Notes: a model not told the origin generated them from the sequence alone. A stretch of DNA of 64,000 nt from CAIYTF01 sp963664845 (GCA_963664845.1 OY761615.1:1364001-1428000), one strand, 5' to 3'. Shown: positions 36,843 to 46,333, counted from the first letter of the stretch. Numbers and translations: made by a program.

Positions 36843-37154
36843 TCGATTAAATGGAGGATTTCGATCCTGACGTTATTTCCAATTTCTCTGAGATTTAATT
36901 CTGGCATTTCTTTGCAATATCTGTTTTAAAAGTCACCTGGAGAATGTTGGCTCCGTCAGCTAACCGGGGTTTCTCCCTGAGCCCTTGGATTTCTCCATTG
37001 ATTATCACCCCATACTCTCGTAAGTTGGTTGTTGGAACTTTTTTTATTACTATTAAACGCTATCGCTTCACCGCATCCCACAAAGGTATGAAGCCGGCTT
37101 CTGTATTGGGAATATAAAAAGGCACTCTTTAAAACGCATTTTACCAAAGCAATT
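36843..37154. other. Intergenic gap
   Basis: I see no gene, clear terminator or repeat here. Confidence 0.3.
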
Positions 37155-38981
37155 ATGAAAACAATGCCATTTAGCAGACTAAATTCTATCCTGTTCCTTT
37201 TTTTGATGCTCTCCGTAATTTCGTGTACTGCAAAAGAATCCAGCGACACTAAAAGCGGCCCTGAATACAACGCCGCTGAAGCCCAACGCGCGCTGCAGGA
37301 ACAATTGGCCAAAATTGATGAATCGTTTTTGAATGAACTTCCCACTATTGAATATCTCGATACGCTGAGGAATTATTATGCTGCTCATCAATATCAGTTC
37401 CAACTTGTGAAAACCCCGGGTGACACGCTCAAAGTGGGCTCATTGCTCTCCTTAATTGCAAAAGCGCCTGAGCACGGATTGGACCCAAATCTGTATCATT
37501 ATGACGCAATAATAAATGAATTGCAAAAATACAAGGCAGACAATGACAACGCCGCGGCCCGCTATACGCGCCAGGCAAATCTTGAGATCCTGCTCTCCAA
37601 TGCAGTTCTCAGGTACGCATGGCATCTCCGCTATGGTGTTGTCAATCCGGCAAAGCTTTTCCCGGAGAGCTATTTCCTGCCATTACCTGACTCTACAAAG
37701 ACTGATCTGTTTAAACCACTTTCCCAGCCTGATGTGTTGAGCTACCTGAAGGAAATTCAACCCAAAAGCCCCCGGTATTTAGCCTTGCAGACAGCCTTGA
37801 AGCATTACGCTTCCATAAGCAATCTCTATTGGCCAAAAATAAAGGTAACAGAGAAAAAGATCAAAATTGGTGAAAAGTCCTCCCTGCTCAAGCCGATCGC
37901 GGAGAGATTGGTTGAATTGGGTTTTATTGATACCACAAAAACACCCGTGCAAAACTTCAAAGCTTACACAAAAGAGTTCGACAAATTTGTTGCAAGTTTT
38001 CAGCGCGCGCAGGGATTGATTGACGATGGCAGCATCGGAAAGGCAACCATTGAAAAACTTAATATCACACCTGCAGAATATTGTGACCAGATTAAGATTA
38101 ATCTGGAACGTTTCCGGTGGGGTGATTATTCCAACACCCAACGCTATATCATGGTGAATGTGCCGGACTTTTATCTTCACATTATGGAGAATGGTCAGGA
38201 AAAGGTAAAAATCCGCGTTTGTGCCGGCAGGAAAAAGCCGGCCAACTATGATGAGAGACTTGAAAAGTACAGGAAGACCAAATTCTGGCGCGATAAGCCG
38301 GACAACTGGGAAACGCCTCAGGTGGCCAGCGAAGTTTACCGGTTGATTTTGAACCCTACGTGGTCAGTTCCCCCAACCATCATCCGTGAAGAGATTTACC
38401 CGGGGGTTATGAAGGATCCGAACTACTTGAAAAAGAAAAACTTTAAGGTCTTCCTTCATAACAAAGAAATAAGTCTGGACGAAGTGGATTTGCGGAAGTT
38501 TGCACCAAACAAGGTGCCCTATTCAATTGTTCAGGGCTCAGGTGAAGGAAATGCTTTGGGGAAAATTAAATTTCTGTTCAAAAACAAGTTTGATGTATAT
38601 CTGCACGATACGCCTACGCGCGCGCCTTTTGCAAGTTCTAACAGGGCTGTCAGTCATGGCTGCATGCGTGTTGAAAAACCGATGCTGCTGGCTGAATACG
38701 TGCTCAAAGATCACCCTGTCTGGAATCTTGATTATGTAAAAACAGAAATCGGACTCCCCGCTGATGATAAAGCCAAAGCCGCGGAATATAAGGAGAAGCG
38801 TTCTTCGCTCAGGCGCGGCATGGGAAAAGAGAAATATACCTCAATCAATCTTGAGAAAAAGATCCCCATCTTTGTGGATTATTACACGTCCTGGGTTGAT
38901 GAAAGTGGCATCGTTAATCTGCGTAACGATGTTTACGGCAGGGATAAAATGATCAAAGCCGCTCTCGCAGTGTCAAAATAA
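37155..38981 (+). CDS. L,D-transpeptidase (YkuD family, YcbB-like), lipoprotein
   Basis: A 608-residue protein with a lipoprotein signal (FLFLMLSVISC). Residues about 45-230 match the scaffold domain of YcbB/LdtD-type enzymes (PEHGLDPNLYHYDAIINEL). A PG-binding-like segment follows (LVELGFIDTTKTP ... FQRAQGLIDDGSIGKATIEK), then the YkuD catalytic domain from about 320. The active site is the HDTPTR ... SNRAVSHGCMRVEKP motif near residue 500, with the nucleophilic Cys. It would make 3-3 peptidoglycan cross-links or attach proteins in the periplasm. It stands alone, facing the inositol-phosphate synthase gene. Confidence 0.92.
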   Translation: MKTMPFSRLNSILFLFLMLSVISCTAKESSDTKSGPEYNAAEAQRALQEQLAKIDESFLNELPTIEYLDTLRNYYAAHQYQFQLVKTPGDTLKVGSLLSLIAKAPEHGLDPNLYHYDAIINELQKYKADNDNAAARYTRQANLEILLSNAVLRYAWHLRYGVVNPAKLFPESYFLPLPDSTKTDLFKPLSQPDVLSYLKEIQPKSPRYLALQTALKHYASISNLYWPKIKVTEKKIKIGEKSSLLKPIAERLVELGFIDTTKTPVQNFKAYTKEFDKFVASFQRAQGLIDDGSIGKATIEKLNITPAEYCDQIKINLERFRWGDYSNTQRYIMVNVPDFYLHIMENGQEKVKIRVCAGRKKPANYDERLEKYRKTKFWRDKPDNWETPQVASEVYRLILNPTWSVPPTIIREEIYPGVMKDPNYLKKKNFKVFLHNKEISLDEVDLRKFAPNKVPYSIVQGSGEGNALGKIKFLFKNKFDVYLHDTPTRAPFASSNRAVSHGCMRVEKPMLLAEYVLKDHPVWNLDYVKTEIGLPADDKAKAAEYKEKRSSLRRGMGKEKYTSINLEKKIPIFVDYYTSWVDESGIVNLRNDVYGRDKMIKAALAVSK

Positions 38982-39137
38982 ATGCGCAACCTCCGGCCTC
39001 TGTTCATTGCATTGTGGAAGGGTCAGAAATACGGAGGCTGCACAAACGAAGTGACTCCGGTTAGGAAAACGTGATTAGGGAATGCAGAAAGTGACTATTC
39101 CTTTCCATCACCCGGATCACTCTCGCCAGGACTTCAG

Positions 39138-40460
39138 TCACGCATAGGTTAGTTCTTCTTTTTCCAAATGGGAAACCGGTTCTTCGCCACCTATAACCCG
39201 CAACGTGTTTTTCAGTTTCATTTGCTGTATAAACAGATCATGTTCAGGTATATCTCCATTCTCATGTATTGGGCTCTTAAAAAAGAACGACAACCAATCC
39301 TGAACACCCTTAAGCCCGGTCCGCGCAGCCAGGTCCATAAAGAGGATCAGATCCAGCACGATAGGAGCTGCGAGAATTGAATCTCGGCAAAGGAAATTGA
39401 TTTTCAATTGCATACGATAACCCAGCCATCCAAAAATATCTATGTTGTCCCATCCTTCTTTATTGTCACCCGCGGGAGGATAATAGTTAATCCTGACCTG
39501 GTGTGAATATTTTGAATAAAGTTCCGGATACAGGTCAGGTTGAAGGATATAATCAAGAACTGAAAGCTTGCTTTCTTCCTTCGTTTTAAAAGAACCAGGA
39601 TCATCGAGCACTTCACCATCACGGTTTCCAAGAATATTGGTCGAGAACCATCCGTTCAATCCCAACATTCTGGCTTTCAGCATCGGTGAGATTACTGTCT
39701 TTATAAGTGTCTGTCCGGTTTTAAAATCCTTGCCGGCGACTGGTACGTTCATAGAATTCGCGAACTCAAGCAGTGCCGGGATATCATGAGTAAGGTTGGG
39801 AGCACCGTTGATAAACGGAACACCTTCAGCAATTGCCGCATAGGCATAGAGCATGCTTGGCGCAACATCGAGATGATTCGTAAGCATTGCTTCTTTAAAC
39901 ACTTTCAAATTTGAATGGACACCGTTTACCGGGAAAAATATTTCAGTGCTTCCGCACCAGATAACAACCATCCGTGAGCAATTATTTGCTTTTTTAAAAT
40001 TCCGAATATCGGCGCGAAGTTGTTCCATCAGCTCAAACTTGTTCTTGCCTTCTTTCACATGAGTGCCGACAAGATTTTTGACATAATACTGGTCAAAAAC
40101 ACCTTTCATGGGCTCAATGTTTTCGAGCTCGTCGCTGATTGGGTCCAAATCTTTATCAAGAAGCACTTTTGCCTGTTTGGCAGCTTCGAGGCAATTATCC
40201 GGCCTGATATCCCAGCCACCAATTACAATATCATTTAGATCAGCGAGCGGGATAAAATCTTTTATCAACGGGAAATTGTTCTCGTTTCGTTCGCCAATGC
40301 GTATGGTGCCCATTTGGGTAATTGACCCGACAGGGCGCCCAAATCCGGAACGGATGCTGAGCACACCGGCGATGAATGTTGTGGATACAGCACCGTTGAG
40401 CCCAACTATAAGTACGCCCAACGATCCTTTTGCAGGTGCTATTTCCTTAAGATTATTCAT
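39138..40460 (-). CDS. ino1: Inositol-3-phosphate synthase
   Basis: A 440-residue NAD-dependent isomerase from ATG at 40460 (MNNLKEIAPAKG), chosen because GGAG lies 7 bases upstream; the frame extends 14 codons further. Family motifs include VLIVGLNGAVSTTFIAGV (Rossmann), NDIVIGGWDIRPDN, KDFKTGQT and NGWFSTNILGNRDGEVL, which matches the catalytic region. It converts glucose 6-phosphate to 1D-myo-inositol 3-phosphate. It is the last gene of the long minus-strand cluster and supplies the cyclitol for the CDP-alcohol transferase and nucleotidyltransferase encoded upstream. Confidence 0.95.
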   Translation of the reverse strand: MNNLKEIAPAKGSLGVLIVGLNGAVSTTFIAGVLSIRSGFGRPVGSITQMGTIRIGERNENNFPLIKDFIPLADLNDIVIGGWDIRPDNCLEAAKQAKVLLDKDLDPISDELENIEPMKGVFDQYYVKNLVGTHVKEGKNKFELMEQLRADIRNFKKANNCSRMVVIWCGSTEIFFPVNGVHSNLKVFKEAMLTNHLDVAPSMLYAYAAIAEGVPFINGAPNLTHDIPALLEFANSMNVPVAGKDFKTGQTLIKTVISPMLKARMLGLNGWFSTNILGNRDGEVLDDPGSFKTKEESKLSVLDYILQPDLYPELYSKYSHQVRINYYPPAGDNKEGWDNIDIFGWLGYRMQLKINFLCRDSILAAPIVLDLILFMDLAARTGLKGVQDWLSFFFKSPIHENGDIPEHDLFIQQMKLKNTLRVIGGEEPVSHLEKEELTYA

Positions 40461-40516
40461 TTGTTCTCCATGTTTTATTTTGTTGATTCTTTTTGTAAAC
40501 ACATAACGTTTGTCAG

Positions 40517-41248
40517 CTAAAGAATTTGTTCTTTGCTTTCATTATGTTCATTTTCTGTTTCAGGCATGAGGATAGGAATTATCTCCTCAAGCGAGCCGAT
40601 TATATAATCAGCATCTCCGGTTGAATCCGGTTTACGCCAACTCTTTCCATCCAGCCAAATGGTTGAACACCCCAACGCTTTGGCGGGTTGAATGTCTCTG
40701 TCATAGGAATCCCCAATAAAGTATGCCTTTTCGGCAGTTGCATGTAACTGCTCCAGTGCATAGGAAATGATCCGGGTATCTGGTTTTGCAAAGCCGACCA
40801 CCTTGGAGTCGATGAGCACATCAAAATATTCAGCCAGCTTCAGGCTCCTGACGACTGCAATAAGATTCCCGTTAAAATTTGACACTATTCCCAAACGAAA
40901 CCACTGTTTTAGGTATTGCATGAGAGTCGCACTTTTGCGCGCCTGGTCAAACACGGACCATAAGCAAACCCTTATCATCTCAGATATAAGATATTCGTCC
41001 GGATGTATATGACAGTTGTTTTTCAGATACTCTATCTGTAACATGATTTGATAGTTAAGCATCGTACGAATATCGTCGCCTGGTTGGGTTTGCTGCCCCA
41101 TCTTCATTTCCGAATAAAGATATGCCGCATCGAATTCCTCCCTCGAAAGAGTAATATTGAAACGCGGATATAACTCGCGGAATTTCTCACACCAATGAAT
41201 TCCGTTGGTATCCAGCGTACCGCCGAAGTCAAACAACAGTGTTTTCAT
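40517..41248 (-). CDS. HAD-superfamily hydrolase
   Basis: A 243-residue protein with HAD motifs: I, FDFGGTLD near residue 7; II, LGIVSNFNGNL; III, the Lys of VGFAKPDTR; IV, YFIGDSYDRDIQPAK. The usual second Asp of motif I (DxD) is Gly here (DFGGT), as in some non-phosphatase or altered HAD enzymes. It overlaps the flippase-like gene by 20 bases. In the cluster it may dephosphorylate an inositol phosphate or lipid intermediate, though the motif I change makes this uncertain. Confidence 0.88.
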   Translation of the reverse strand: MKTLLFDFGGTLDTNGIHWCEKFRELYPRFNITLSREEFDAAYLYSEMKMGQQTQPGDDIRTMLNYQIMLQIEYLKNNCHIHPDEYLISEMIRVCLWSVFDQARKSATLMQYLKQWFRLGIVSNFNGNLIAVVRSLKLAEYFDVLIDSKVVGFAKPDTRIISYALEQLHATAEKAYFIGDSYDRDIQPAKALGCSTIWLDGKSWRKPDSTGDADYIIGSLEEIIPILMPETENEHNESKEQIL

Positions 41249-42248
41249 GAGTAAATGCGCCTTGCATTGTTTGTTTATTGACTTTATCGCTGGAAACGGC
41301 TATCAGTATAAGCCCGATAAATATCCAGAATAGTTCACGAATGCGATTCACCAGTCCAATAAAAACGCCAATTGCAGGAAGGTAGTGCAAAAGACCAAGC
41401 GTCACGTAAAGACCGCCCTCCTTAACACCAAGTTCAAAAGGAACGATGAATAGCAGATTAGAAATTATTGACGCCCCTGCATTAATCAGAAAGCTGTCCA
41501 TCAGGGTCGGATTATAGCCAATGGCCCGCAAAATAAAATAGAATTCAAGGGTAGCAATAAACCGGGAGAGAAGTTCATAAAGATTGGCCAAAAAAAACTG
41601 CTTTTTATATTTCCCGGTTAACTCGCGGATGTCAGAATTCACCACATTCAAAAAGTCTTCCTTATTGCTGACTTGCTCGCTAAATCGCTTAAACAGCGGC
41701 ATTCGCACAATAAATGAAGAGAACGACTTTATAAAACCGTTTTTATACCCTTTCATGAAAAATGCCGATGCGACAAAAAAGACCACAAGACAGAAAGTCA
41801 AAACAATGTATGCCATCCCTGAAACCGGAAGAAAAAAGAATATGGCAACAATGGCTATTATCCAAAACAAAAAAGATGATAGGAAATGCAGCATCAGATA
41901 GGAAAGTGTAACCGATAATGCTTTCCCTGTTCCAAGAGTGTTTCTGAGTGCCAGAACACGGTAGGGCTCGCCGCCCAAATGAAAAAAAGGCGTCATGTAA
42001 TTCAATGCATAACCGCGAATGGTTACCGAGAGTATTGTGCCGAACGAGATATCCTTGTTATGCATGATATTGCTCCAGGCAAGTGCATTCAGCAAATAGA
42101 CAAAAAGCCAAACCCCGATTATGGGAATAAAATACCATCCGGTCCTGATAATATTTTGAACAATATTTCCCCAGCCAAAACCAGAAAGCATATAGCCGAA
42201 AAAGAAGAGCCCGACACAAAGAAACAGAAATCTGATTTTATTGTTCAT
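41229..42248 (-). CDS. Flippase-like integral membrane protein (LPG synthase TM/UPF0104 family)
   Basis: A 339-residue protein from ATG at 42248 (MNNKIRFLFLCVGLFFFGYM). It has about eight hydrophobic helices and the family motifs YALNYMTPFFHLGGEPYRVL and IVPFELGVKEGGLY. This is the lysylphosphatidylglycerol synthase TM region / AglD-like family, often involved in lipid-linked sugar or lipid handling. It starts 8 bases after the oxidoreductase stop. In the cluster it may flip a lipid intermediate across the inner membrane. No aminoacyl-transferase domain is attached. Confidence 0.85.
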   Translation of the reverse strand: MNNKIRFLFLCVGLFFFGYMLSGFGWGNIVQNIIRTGWYFIPIIGVWLFVYLLNALAWSNIMHNKDISFGTILSVTIRGYALNYMTPFFHLGGEPYRVLALRNTLGTGKALSVTLSYLMLHFLSSFLFWIIAIVAIFFFLPVSGMAYIVLTFCLVVFFVASAFFMKGYKNGFIKSFSSFIVRMPLFKRFSEQVSNKEDFLNVVNSDIRELTGKYKKQFFLANLYELLSRFIATLEFYFILRAIGYNPTLMDSFLINAGASIISNLLFIVPFELGVKEGGLYVTLGLLHYLPAIGVFIGLVNRIRELFWIFIGLILIAVSSDKVNKQTMQGAFTHENTVV

Positions 42249-42255
42249 AATTTTC

Positions 42256-43263
42256 TCATGCAACCGAATCTGTGCTTGCTGCCTTTCTGCATCTGGATAG
42301 GATTTTAATGGACTGGTACGCTTCTTCGATAAGCCCGACATTCGGCTGGTTGTTTTCGACCGCATCCGCAAACTCGCCAAACATCTCCCCGTATAATGAA
42401 GAATAATGTTCTTTATCGGATGCATCGGGAACGGGTATCTCCTCTTCTATTCCGTCCAGTGAGCGGATTATTTTGTTTCTTCCCTCGTAAAAAATGCTTC
42501 CGCTGTCAAAAACCATCCGTGCATCATTGTAGCGTTTGTCGGCTGCCCAGGTTACGGTGATTTGCGCAATGGCTCGTTCAAATTCCAGTGTGATAAGCGC
42601 AGTGTCCTCACATTGATAGTTCACATGAAACAGGTTCGACAACCGTGCGCTTACTTTCCCCGGTCTGCCAAACATCCAATAAAGCAAATAGAGATAGTGA
42701 ATGCCTGTATCAAGCAATATGCCGCCGCCATTTTCAGGCAGAGCCGTACGCCATGGGTTAGAGAGACCTCCCAAACCAGGATCGGCAGCCATGCGAAAGA
42801 CGTTGAACTGCAAGAGCAGCCGCGAGGAATGCTTCACCATATCACTCATGCTTTTAAACTGTTTCCAGATGGGTGAATATTTGTACTGATGGCAAGGCAT
42901 GAACGTCAGGGATGAATCCAGCAATTTCGGTCTGAGCAGTTCTGCTTCACGCAAGTTGAGCGTGAAGGGTTTTTCGCAAATCACGTGCAGGTTATGCTCA
43001 ATGCAGGTTTCAAGCACGTGGCAATGCATTTTAGGCGGGCATGTGATATCAACAAAATCGATTGATTCGTTTTGCAGTAAACCGCTCATGGATTGATAGA
43101 ACCGGAATTCCGGATGCTCGCGTCTGCTGCGTTCCAAATTTGCCGGGTTCGGTTCCACCACGGCAACAATCCTCAGGCGTTCCTTTATCCCGGGACTTCG
43201 AAAAGCCGCGAGGTGATTTGATTGTGCAATTTTTCCAAAACCAATTATGGCACCTTTGAGCAT
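42256..43263 (-). CDS. Gfo/Idh/MocA-family oxidoreductase (inositol dehydrogenase-like)
   Basis: A 335-residue NAD(P)-dependent enzyme from ATG at 43263, which overlaps the stop of the CDP-alcohol gene (TGATG). The N-terminal Rossmann fold reads MLKGAIIGFGKIAQSNHLAA. The conserved lysine motif is CEKPFTLN, and the substrate-side motif GGGILLDTGIHYLYLLYWMFG has the expected Asp and His. Relatives oxidise inositols or sugars to keto forms. Beside inositol-phosphate synthase and an aminotransferase it may produce a keto-inositol, but substrate and direction are inferred. Confidence 0.9.
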   Translation of the reverse strand: MLKGAIIGFGKIAQSNHLAAFRSPGIKERLRIVAVVEPNPANLERSRREHPEFRFYQSMSGLLQNESIDFVDITCPPKMHCHVLETCIEHNLHVICEKPFTLNLREAELLRPKLLDSSLTFMPCHQYKYSPIWKQFKSMSDMVKHSSRLLLQFNVFRMAADPGLGGLSNPWRTALPENGGGILLDTGIHYLYLLYWMFGRPGKVSARLSNLFHVNYQCEDTALITLEFERAIAQITVTWAADKRYNDARMVFDSGSIFYEGRNKIIRSLDGIEEEIPVPDASDKEHYSSLYGEMFGEFADAVENNQPNVGLIEEAYQSIKILSRCRKAASTDSVA

Positions 43264-44189
43264 CAGACACTCCTGTGATTTTGTGATTGAGCTTCGAGAA
43301 ACACCAACTTGCAATTATGCTCATGCATGAGGACTACATAAACCAACAGCAGGTTCAGGCAGACGATCTCGAAAAAAAGATACGCCGGTATGCTATTGGC
43401 GATCACGGCATAGAAAAGAACAAACATCCGCGTATTTGACGTCAGTATATTATAATATTTGATTAAGGGGGAATTTTTGGCCCGGAAGAGTTCGGACACT
43501 CTTTCAGGAATATGGTTGGTGAATCGTTCCTCGCAAAACCAATAGAGTTTCACAGCCCCCGAAGAAATAAACTCCTGCTGGATAGTATAATTCATATATA
43601 TACGCATGAAAAACTTTCTGCCGAAATTCTTCTGCCAGCTTAAAAACTGGTATTCCGTGGCCAGTTCCTCCGAGTTGTCCATCTCACTCTTGGTCTTCCC
43701 CTGCAGGAAATAGGTGAACATATTCCGGTAATAGTCAGCTACAGCACTCTGAAACGAGTGACTGATCCCCGCCATAAGGATCAGGCCAAAAACAATTGGT
43801 GAATATCCATCACCGAGCATACGAAAGTATAAATGGACATAGATGCTGATAAACCACAGATTTTCACTAAAACCATCCAGTATCCTGCCAAGCCTGCTTT
43901 TTTGGTTCGTCATGCGGGCAAGCTGACCATCTGCACTGTCCAACGCTTCTGCAAATACCAGGAGAAGAACGCCAACAATGTTTGTTAACACGTCCCGATA
44001 GTAGAACAAATGGCCTGCTGCTACTCCCACAAAAATGCTGAAGATGGTTACCGCATTGGGAGTAAGGCCCAATGCCTTACTCCCTTTTGCTATTCCATAC
44101 CCTAACGGTCTGTAAAAAAGCACGTCAAGGAATTCTTCAGTATACTTCGACTTAAAAGTCGAGCTGATTTCAGATCTGTTCAGCCACAT
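43263..44189 (-). CDS. CDP-alcohol phosphatidyltransferase (inositol lipid synthase candidate)
   Basis: A 308-residue membrane enzyme with about six helices. The family motif runs D84xxD87G88xxA91R92, eight residues, G101xxxD105xxx109. Position 109, which is normally Asp and acts as catalytic base, is Glu (GRILDGFSEN). The enzyme class displaces CMP from a CDP-activated group by an alcohol. With inositol-phosphate synthase and a nucleotidyltransferase in the same cluster it may join inositol phosphate to a CDP-lipid, or CDP-inositol to a lipid alcohol. A soluble insert at about 150-210 is unusual. It overlaps the aminotransferase gene by 20 bases. Confidence 0.88.
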   Translation of the reverse strand: MWLNRSEISSTFKSKYTEEFLDVLFYRPLGYGIAKGSKALGLTPNAVTIFSIFVGVAAGHLFYYRDVLTNIVGVLLLVFAEALDSADGQLARMTNQKSRLGRILDGFSENLWFISIYVHLYFRMLGDGYSPIVFGLILMAGISHSFQSAVADYYRNMFTYFLQGKTKSEMDNSEELATEYQFLSWQKNFGRKFFMRIYMNYTIQQEFISSGAVKLYWFCEERFTNHIPERVSELFRAKNSPLIKYYNILTSNTRMFVLFYAVIANSIPAYLFFEIVCLNLLLVYVVLMHEHNCKLVFLEAQSQNHRSV

Positions 44190-45522
44190 GCGTGAGTGCT
44201 TCTTTCATTATTTCGAGCCCTTCTTCTGCCATTTCCTGTGTAATTACCAAAGGCGGATTTATTCTGATATCCGGGTTGTATCCCATAACTATCAATCCGC
44301 GTTTTAAGCACTCGCCAAAAAACATTTGTGTGTATTTTTTGTCGAGTTTTTCCATGGAGCCTTTCGATTTAACCAGTTCAACTCCGATCATGAGTCCTTT
44401 GCCGCGAACATCACCGATGATGTCAAATTGCTTTTGCATCTCTTTAAGCCGTTCAATCATGAAGGCTCCAACTTTGGCGGAGTTTTCCACCAGTCCCTCG
44501 TCAATAATTGTGCGGAGTGTAATGTAGGCTGCTGCCGATGCTATCGGGTTACCGCCATAGCTGGAAGAGCTTCCGGAAGGATTTGAAAATGGCTTGGCAT
44601 TAATGATCTCATCATTGGAGATCAATCCGGTCATAGGGAATCCACCGCCAAAGCCTTTGCCAATAGTGATGATATCGGGAACAACTTCGTCATGTTCGGA
44701 ACAGAACATCTTACCGGTGCGCCCGAACCCGGTTATCATTTCATCTGCAATCAACACGGCCCCAATCTCATGCGCAAGCTTTTTCAACTCAACAAGAAAT
44801 CCTTTTGGTGGCACAACGTTTCCGTTCGTTCCCTGTATGGGTTCCACAACAATTGCAGCAACATTGTTTGTTGTTTCATAGTGAATTTTATCTTTTAGAA
44901 ATTTGACACACCGGAAATCACAAGCTGGAAATGTGTCGTTCAATGGGCAACGCCGGCAGTGGGCATAGGGTGTGGCAAACGTGCCCACAGGCAAGGGGCC
45001 AAGGTCTTTTTTAAACGTGTCACCAAGAAGCCCAACCACACCGAGTGTTTTCCCGTGAAATCCGCCCCAGAAACCAATGAACTCAGTTTTTTTTGTATAT
45101 GATTTGGCCAGCCGTAACGCTGCTTCAACAGCTTCGGAACCACCACTGTAAAACTGGCTCCTGGTAAGATCGCCTGGAGCAATTTGCGCTAAAAGTTCTA
45201 CCAGTTTTGTCCTGCTCTCCGAAGTGAAACTGCCAACATGAATTTTTGCCAGTTGCTCACTGAAAAACTTGACATAACCCGGATGCCCATATCCCAGACT
45301 GGCAACGCCAACACCCGCGAAAAAATCGATAAAACGGTTGCCATCAATATCTTCAATAATCGCTCCCTCACCTTTGGCGGGAACAATTTTGGATGATGTG
45401 GCAATAGTTTGAATTCCAGGGGCGAGATATTTCTGCTCCCTGTTAAACAGTTCAAGAGATTTTTTTCCGGGAATCTCAGTAACTATTCTCGCAAACCGTG
45501 TTTTTGTTTTTATGTTCTGCAT
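44170..45522 (-). CDS. Class III PLP-dependent aminotransferase
   Basis: A 450-residue enzyme of the 4-aminobutyrate/acetylornithine aminotransferase type. Markers are FYSGGSEAVEAALRLAK, GFHGKTLGV, the Asp in LIADEMITGFGRTG and the PLP lysine in IITIGKGFGGGFP. It carries the Cys-rich insertion YAHCRRCPLNDTFPACDFRC seen in some family members, which might bind a metal. The gene overlaps the ATP-grasp gene by 47 bases and the lipid transferase by 20, so it is tightly bound to the operon. It may aminate a keto-cyclitol or supply an amino headgroup. The substrate is not known. Confidence 0.9.
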   Translation of the reverse strand: MQNIKTKTRFARIVTEIPGKKSLELFNREQKYLAPGIQTIATSSKIVPAKGEGAIIEDIDGNRFIDFFAGVGVASLGYGHPGYVKFFSEQLAKIHVGSFTSESRTKLVELLAQIAPGDLTRSQFYSGGSEAVEAALRLAKSYTKKTEFIGFWGGFHGKTLGVVGLLGDTFKKDLGPLPVGTFATPYAHCRRCPLNDTFPACDFRCVKFLKDKIHYETTNNVAAIVVEPIQGTNGNVVPPKGFLVELKKLAHEIGAVLIADEMITGFGRTGKMFCSEHDEVVPDIITIGKGFGGGFPMTGLISNDEIINAKPFSNPSGSSSSYGGNPIASAAAYITLRTIIDEGLVENSAKVGAFMIERLKEMQKQFDIIGDVRGKGLMIGVELVKSKGSMEKLDKKYTQMFFGECLKRGLIVMGYNPDIRINPPLVITQEMAEEGLEIMKEALTHVAEQI

Positions 45523-46333
45523 ATAGTAAAGCCTTTTTATTAATAATTTGTGCTATGTATTTTGCGGCCTCATCCCGCACCGGGGCAAAACTCGGCCAGT
45601 CGTTAATGTCAATAACTGTAATGGTACCATCCGGGGAAACGATAACGTCTCCGCCGAAGACATCCACTCCCAACGCTGTTGCCGCTTCGAATGCAAGACG
45701 CTGCATCTCACTTAAATTGTAATTGATAACATGATTGCCATCTGTTTGTTGCCAACGGAAAAAATCCGTGCCAAGGACGCCATAAAACTTCACGGTATTT
45801 CCAGGCAAATGTTCCTGGATCACTACCGTATTGATATTCCTTCCCGAAAACTCCTGAAGCATTGTTTGCAATTCACCTTTGGAAGATATGAGCGTAACGT
45901 CCTCCCGATGCTCGGCATGAACATCACCGCGTTTTATCCAGAGTTTTTTTGTAGGGAATTGACCGAGAATCGCATCAACTTTCTCATGAGCCTTCACCAC
46001 TATGCTTTTGGGAAAGGGTATTTCGGCCTTTGTTAACGTCTCTATCATTTCAATGCGGTACGTGTTTAATGCTGCGGAAGGTTTGTTGATAATGAAGATA
46101 CCGCGATCTTCCAATTTCCTGAGTTGCACCAGCCCCGTATGGCCTTGAGCCATAGTGAATATATACTCTTCAGCAATAGCGTTAGTTTCAATATATTCTT
46201 CATCATAAATAACGACGTCATGACCATATTCAACCAGCTCTTCGGCTGTGCGTGAGAGTATCAGTGAATCATTTGTCACATGATTCGGCGAATAGATTTC
46301 TTTTCGTTTTATACCTGCAATCTGTAATTCCAT
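45476..46333 (-). CDS. ATP-grasp (RimK-like) ligase
   Basis: A 285-residue protein. The central ATP-grasp region has the nucleotide-binding lysine strand KKLWIKRGDVHAEH, EHLPGNTVKFYGV and the metal-binding end DVFGGDVIVSPDGTITVIDI, followed by NDWPSFAPV. Such enzymes form amide or peptide bonds through acyl-phosphates; the eukaryotic inositol 5/6-kinases share the fold, so a kinase role is also possible. It lies in the inositol-lipid cluster between mlaD and the aminotransferase. Confidence 0.85.
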   Translation of the reverse strand: MELQIAGIKRKEIYSPNHVTNDSLILSRTAEELVEYGHDVVIYDEEYIETNAIAEEYIFTMAQGHTGLVQLRKLEDRGIFIINKPSAALNTYRIEMIETLTKAEIPFPKSIVVKAHEKVDAILGQFPTKKLWIKRGDVHAEHREDVTLISSKGELQTMLQEFSGRNINTVVIQEHLPGNTVKFYGVLGTDFFRWQQTDGNHVINYNLSEMQRLAFEAATALGVDVFGGDVIVSPDGTITVIDINDWPSFAPVRDEAAKYIAQIINKKALLYAEHKNKNTVCENSY

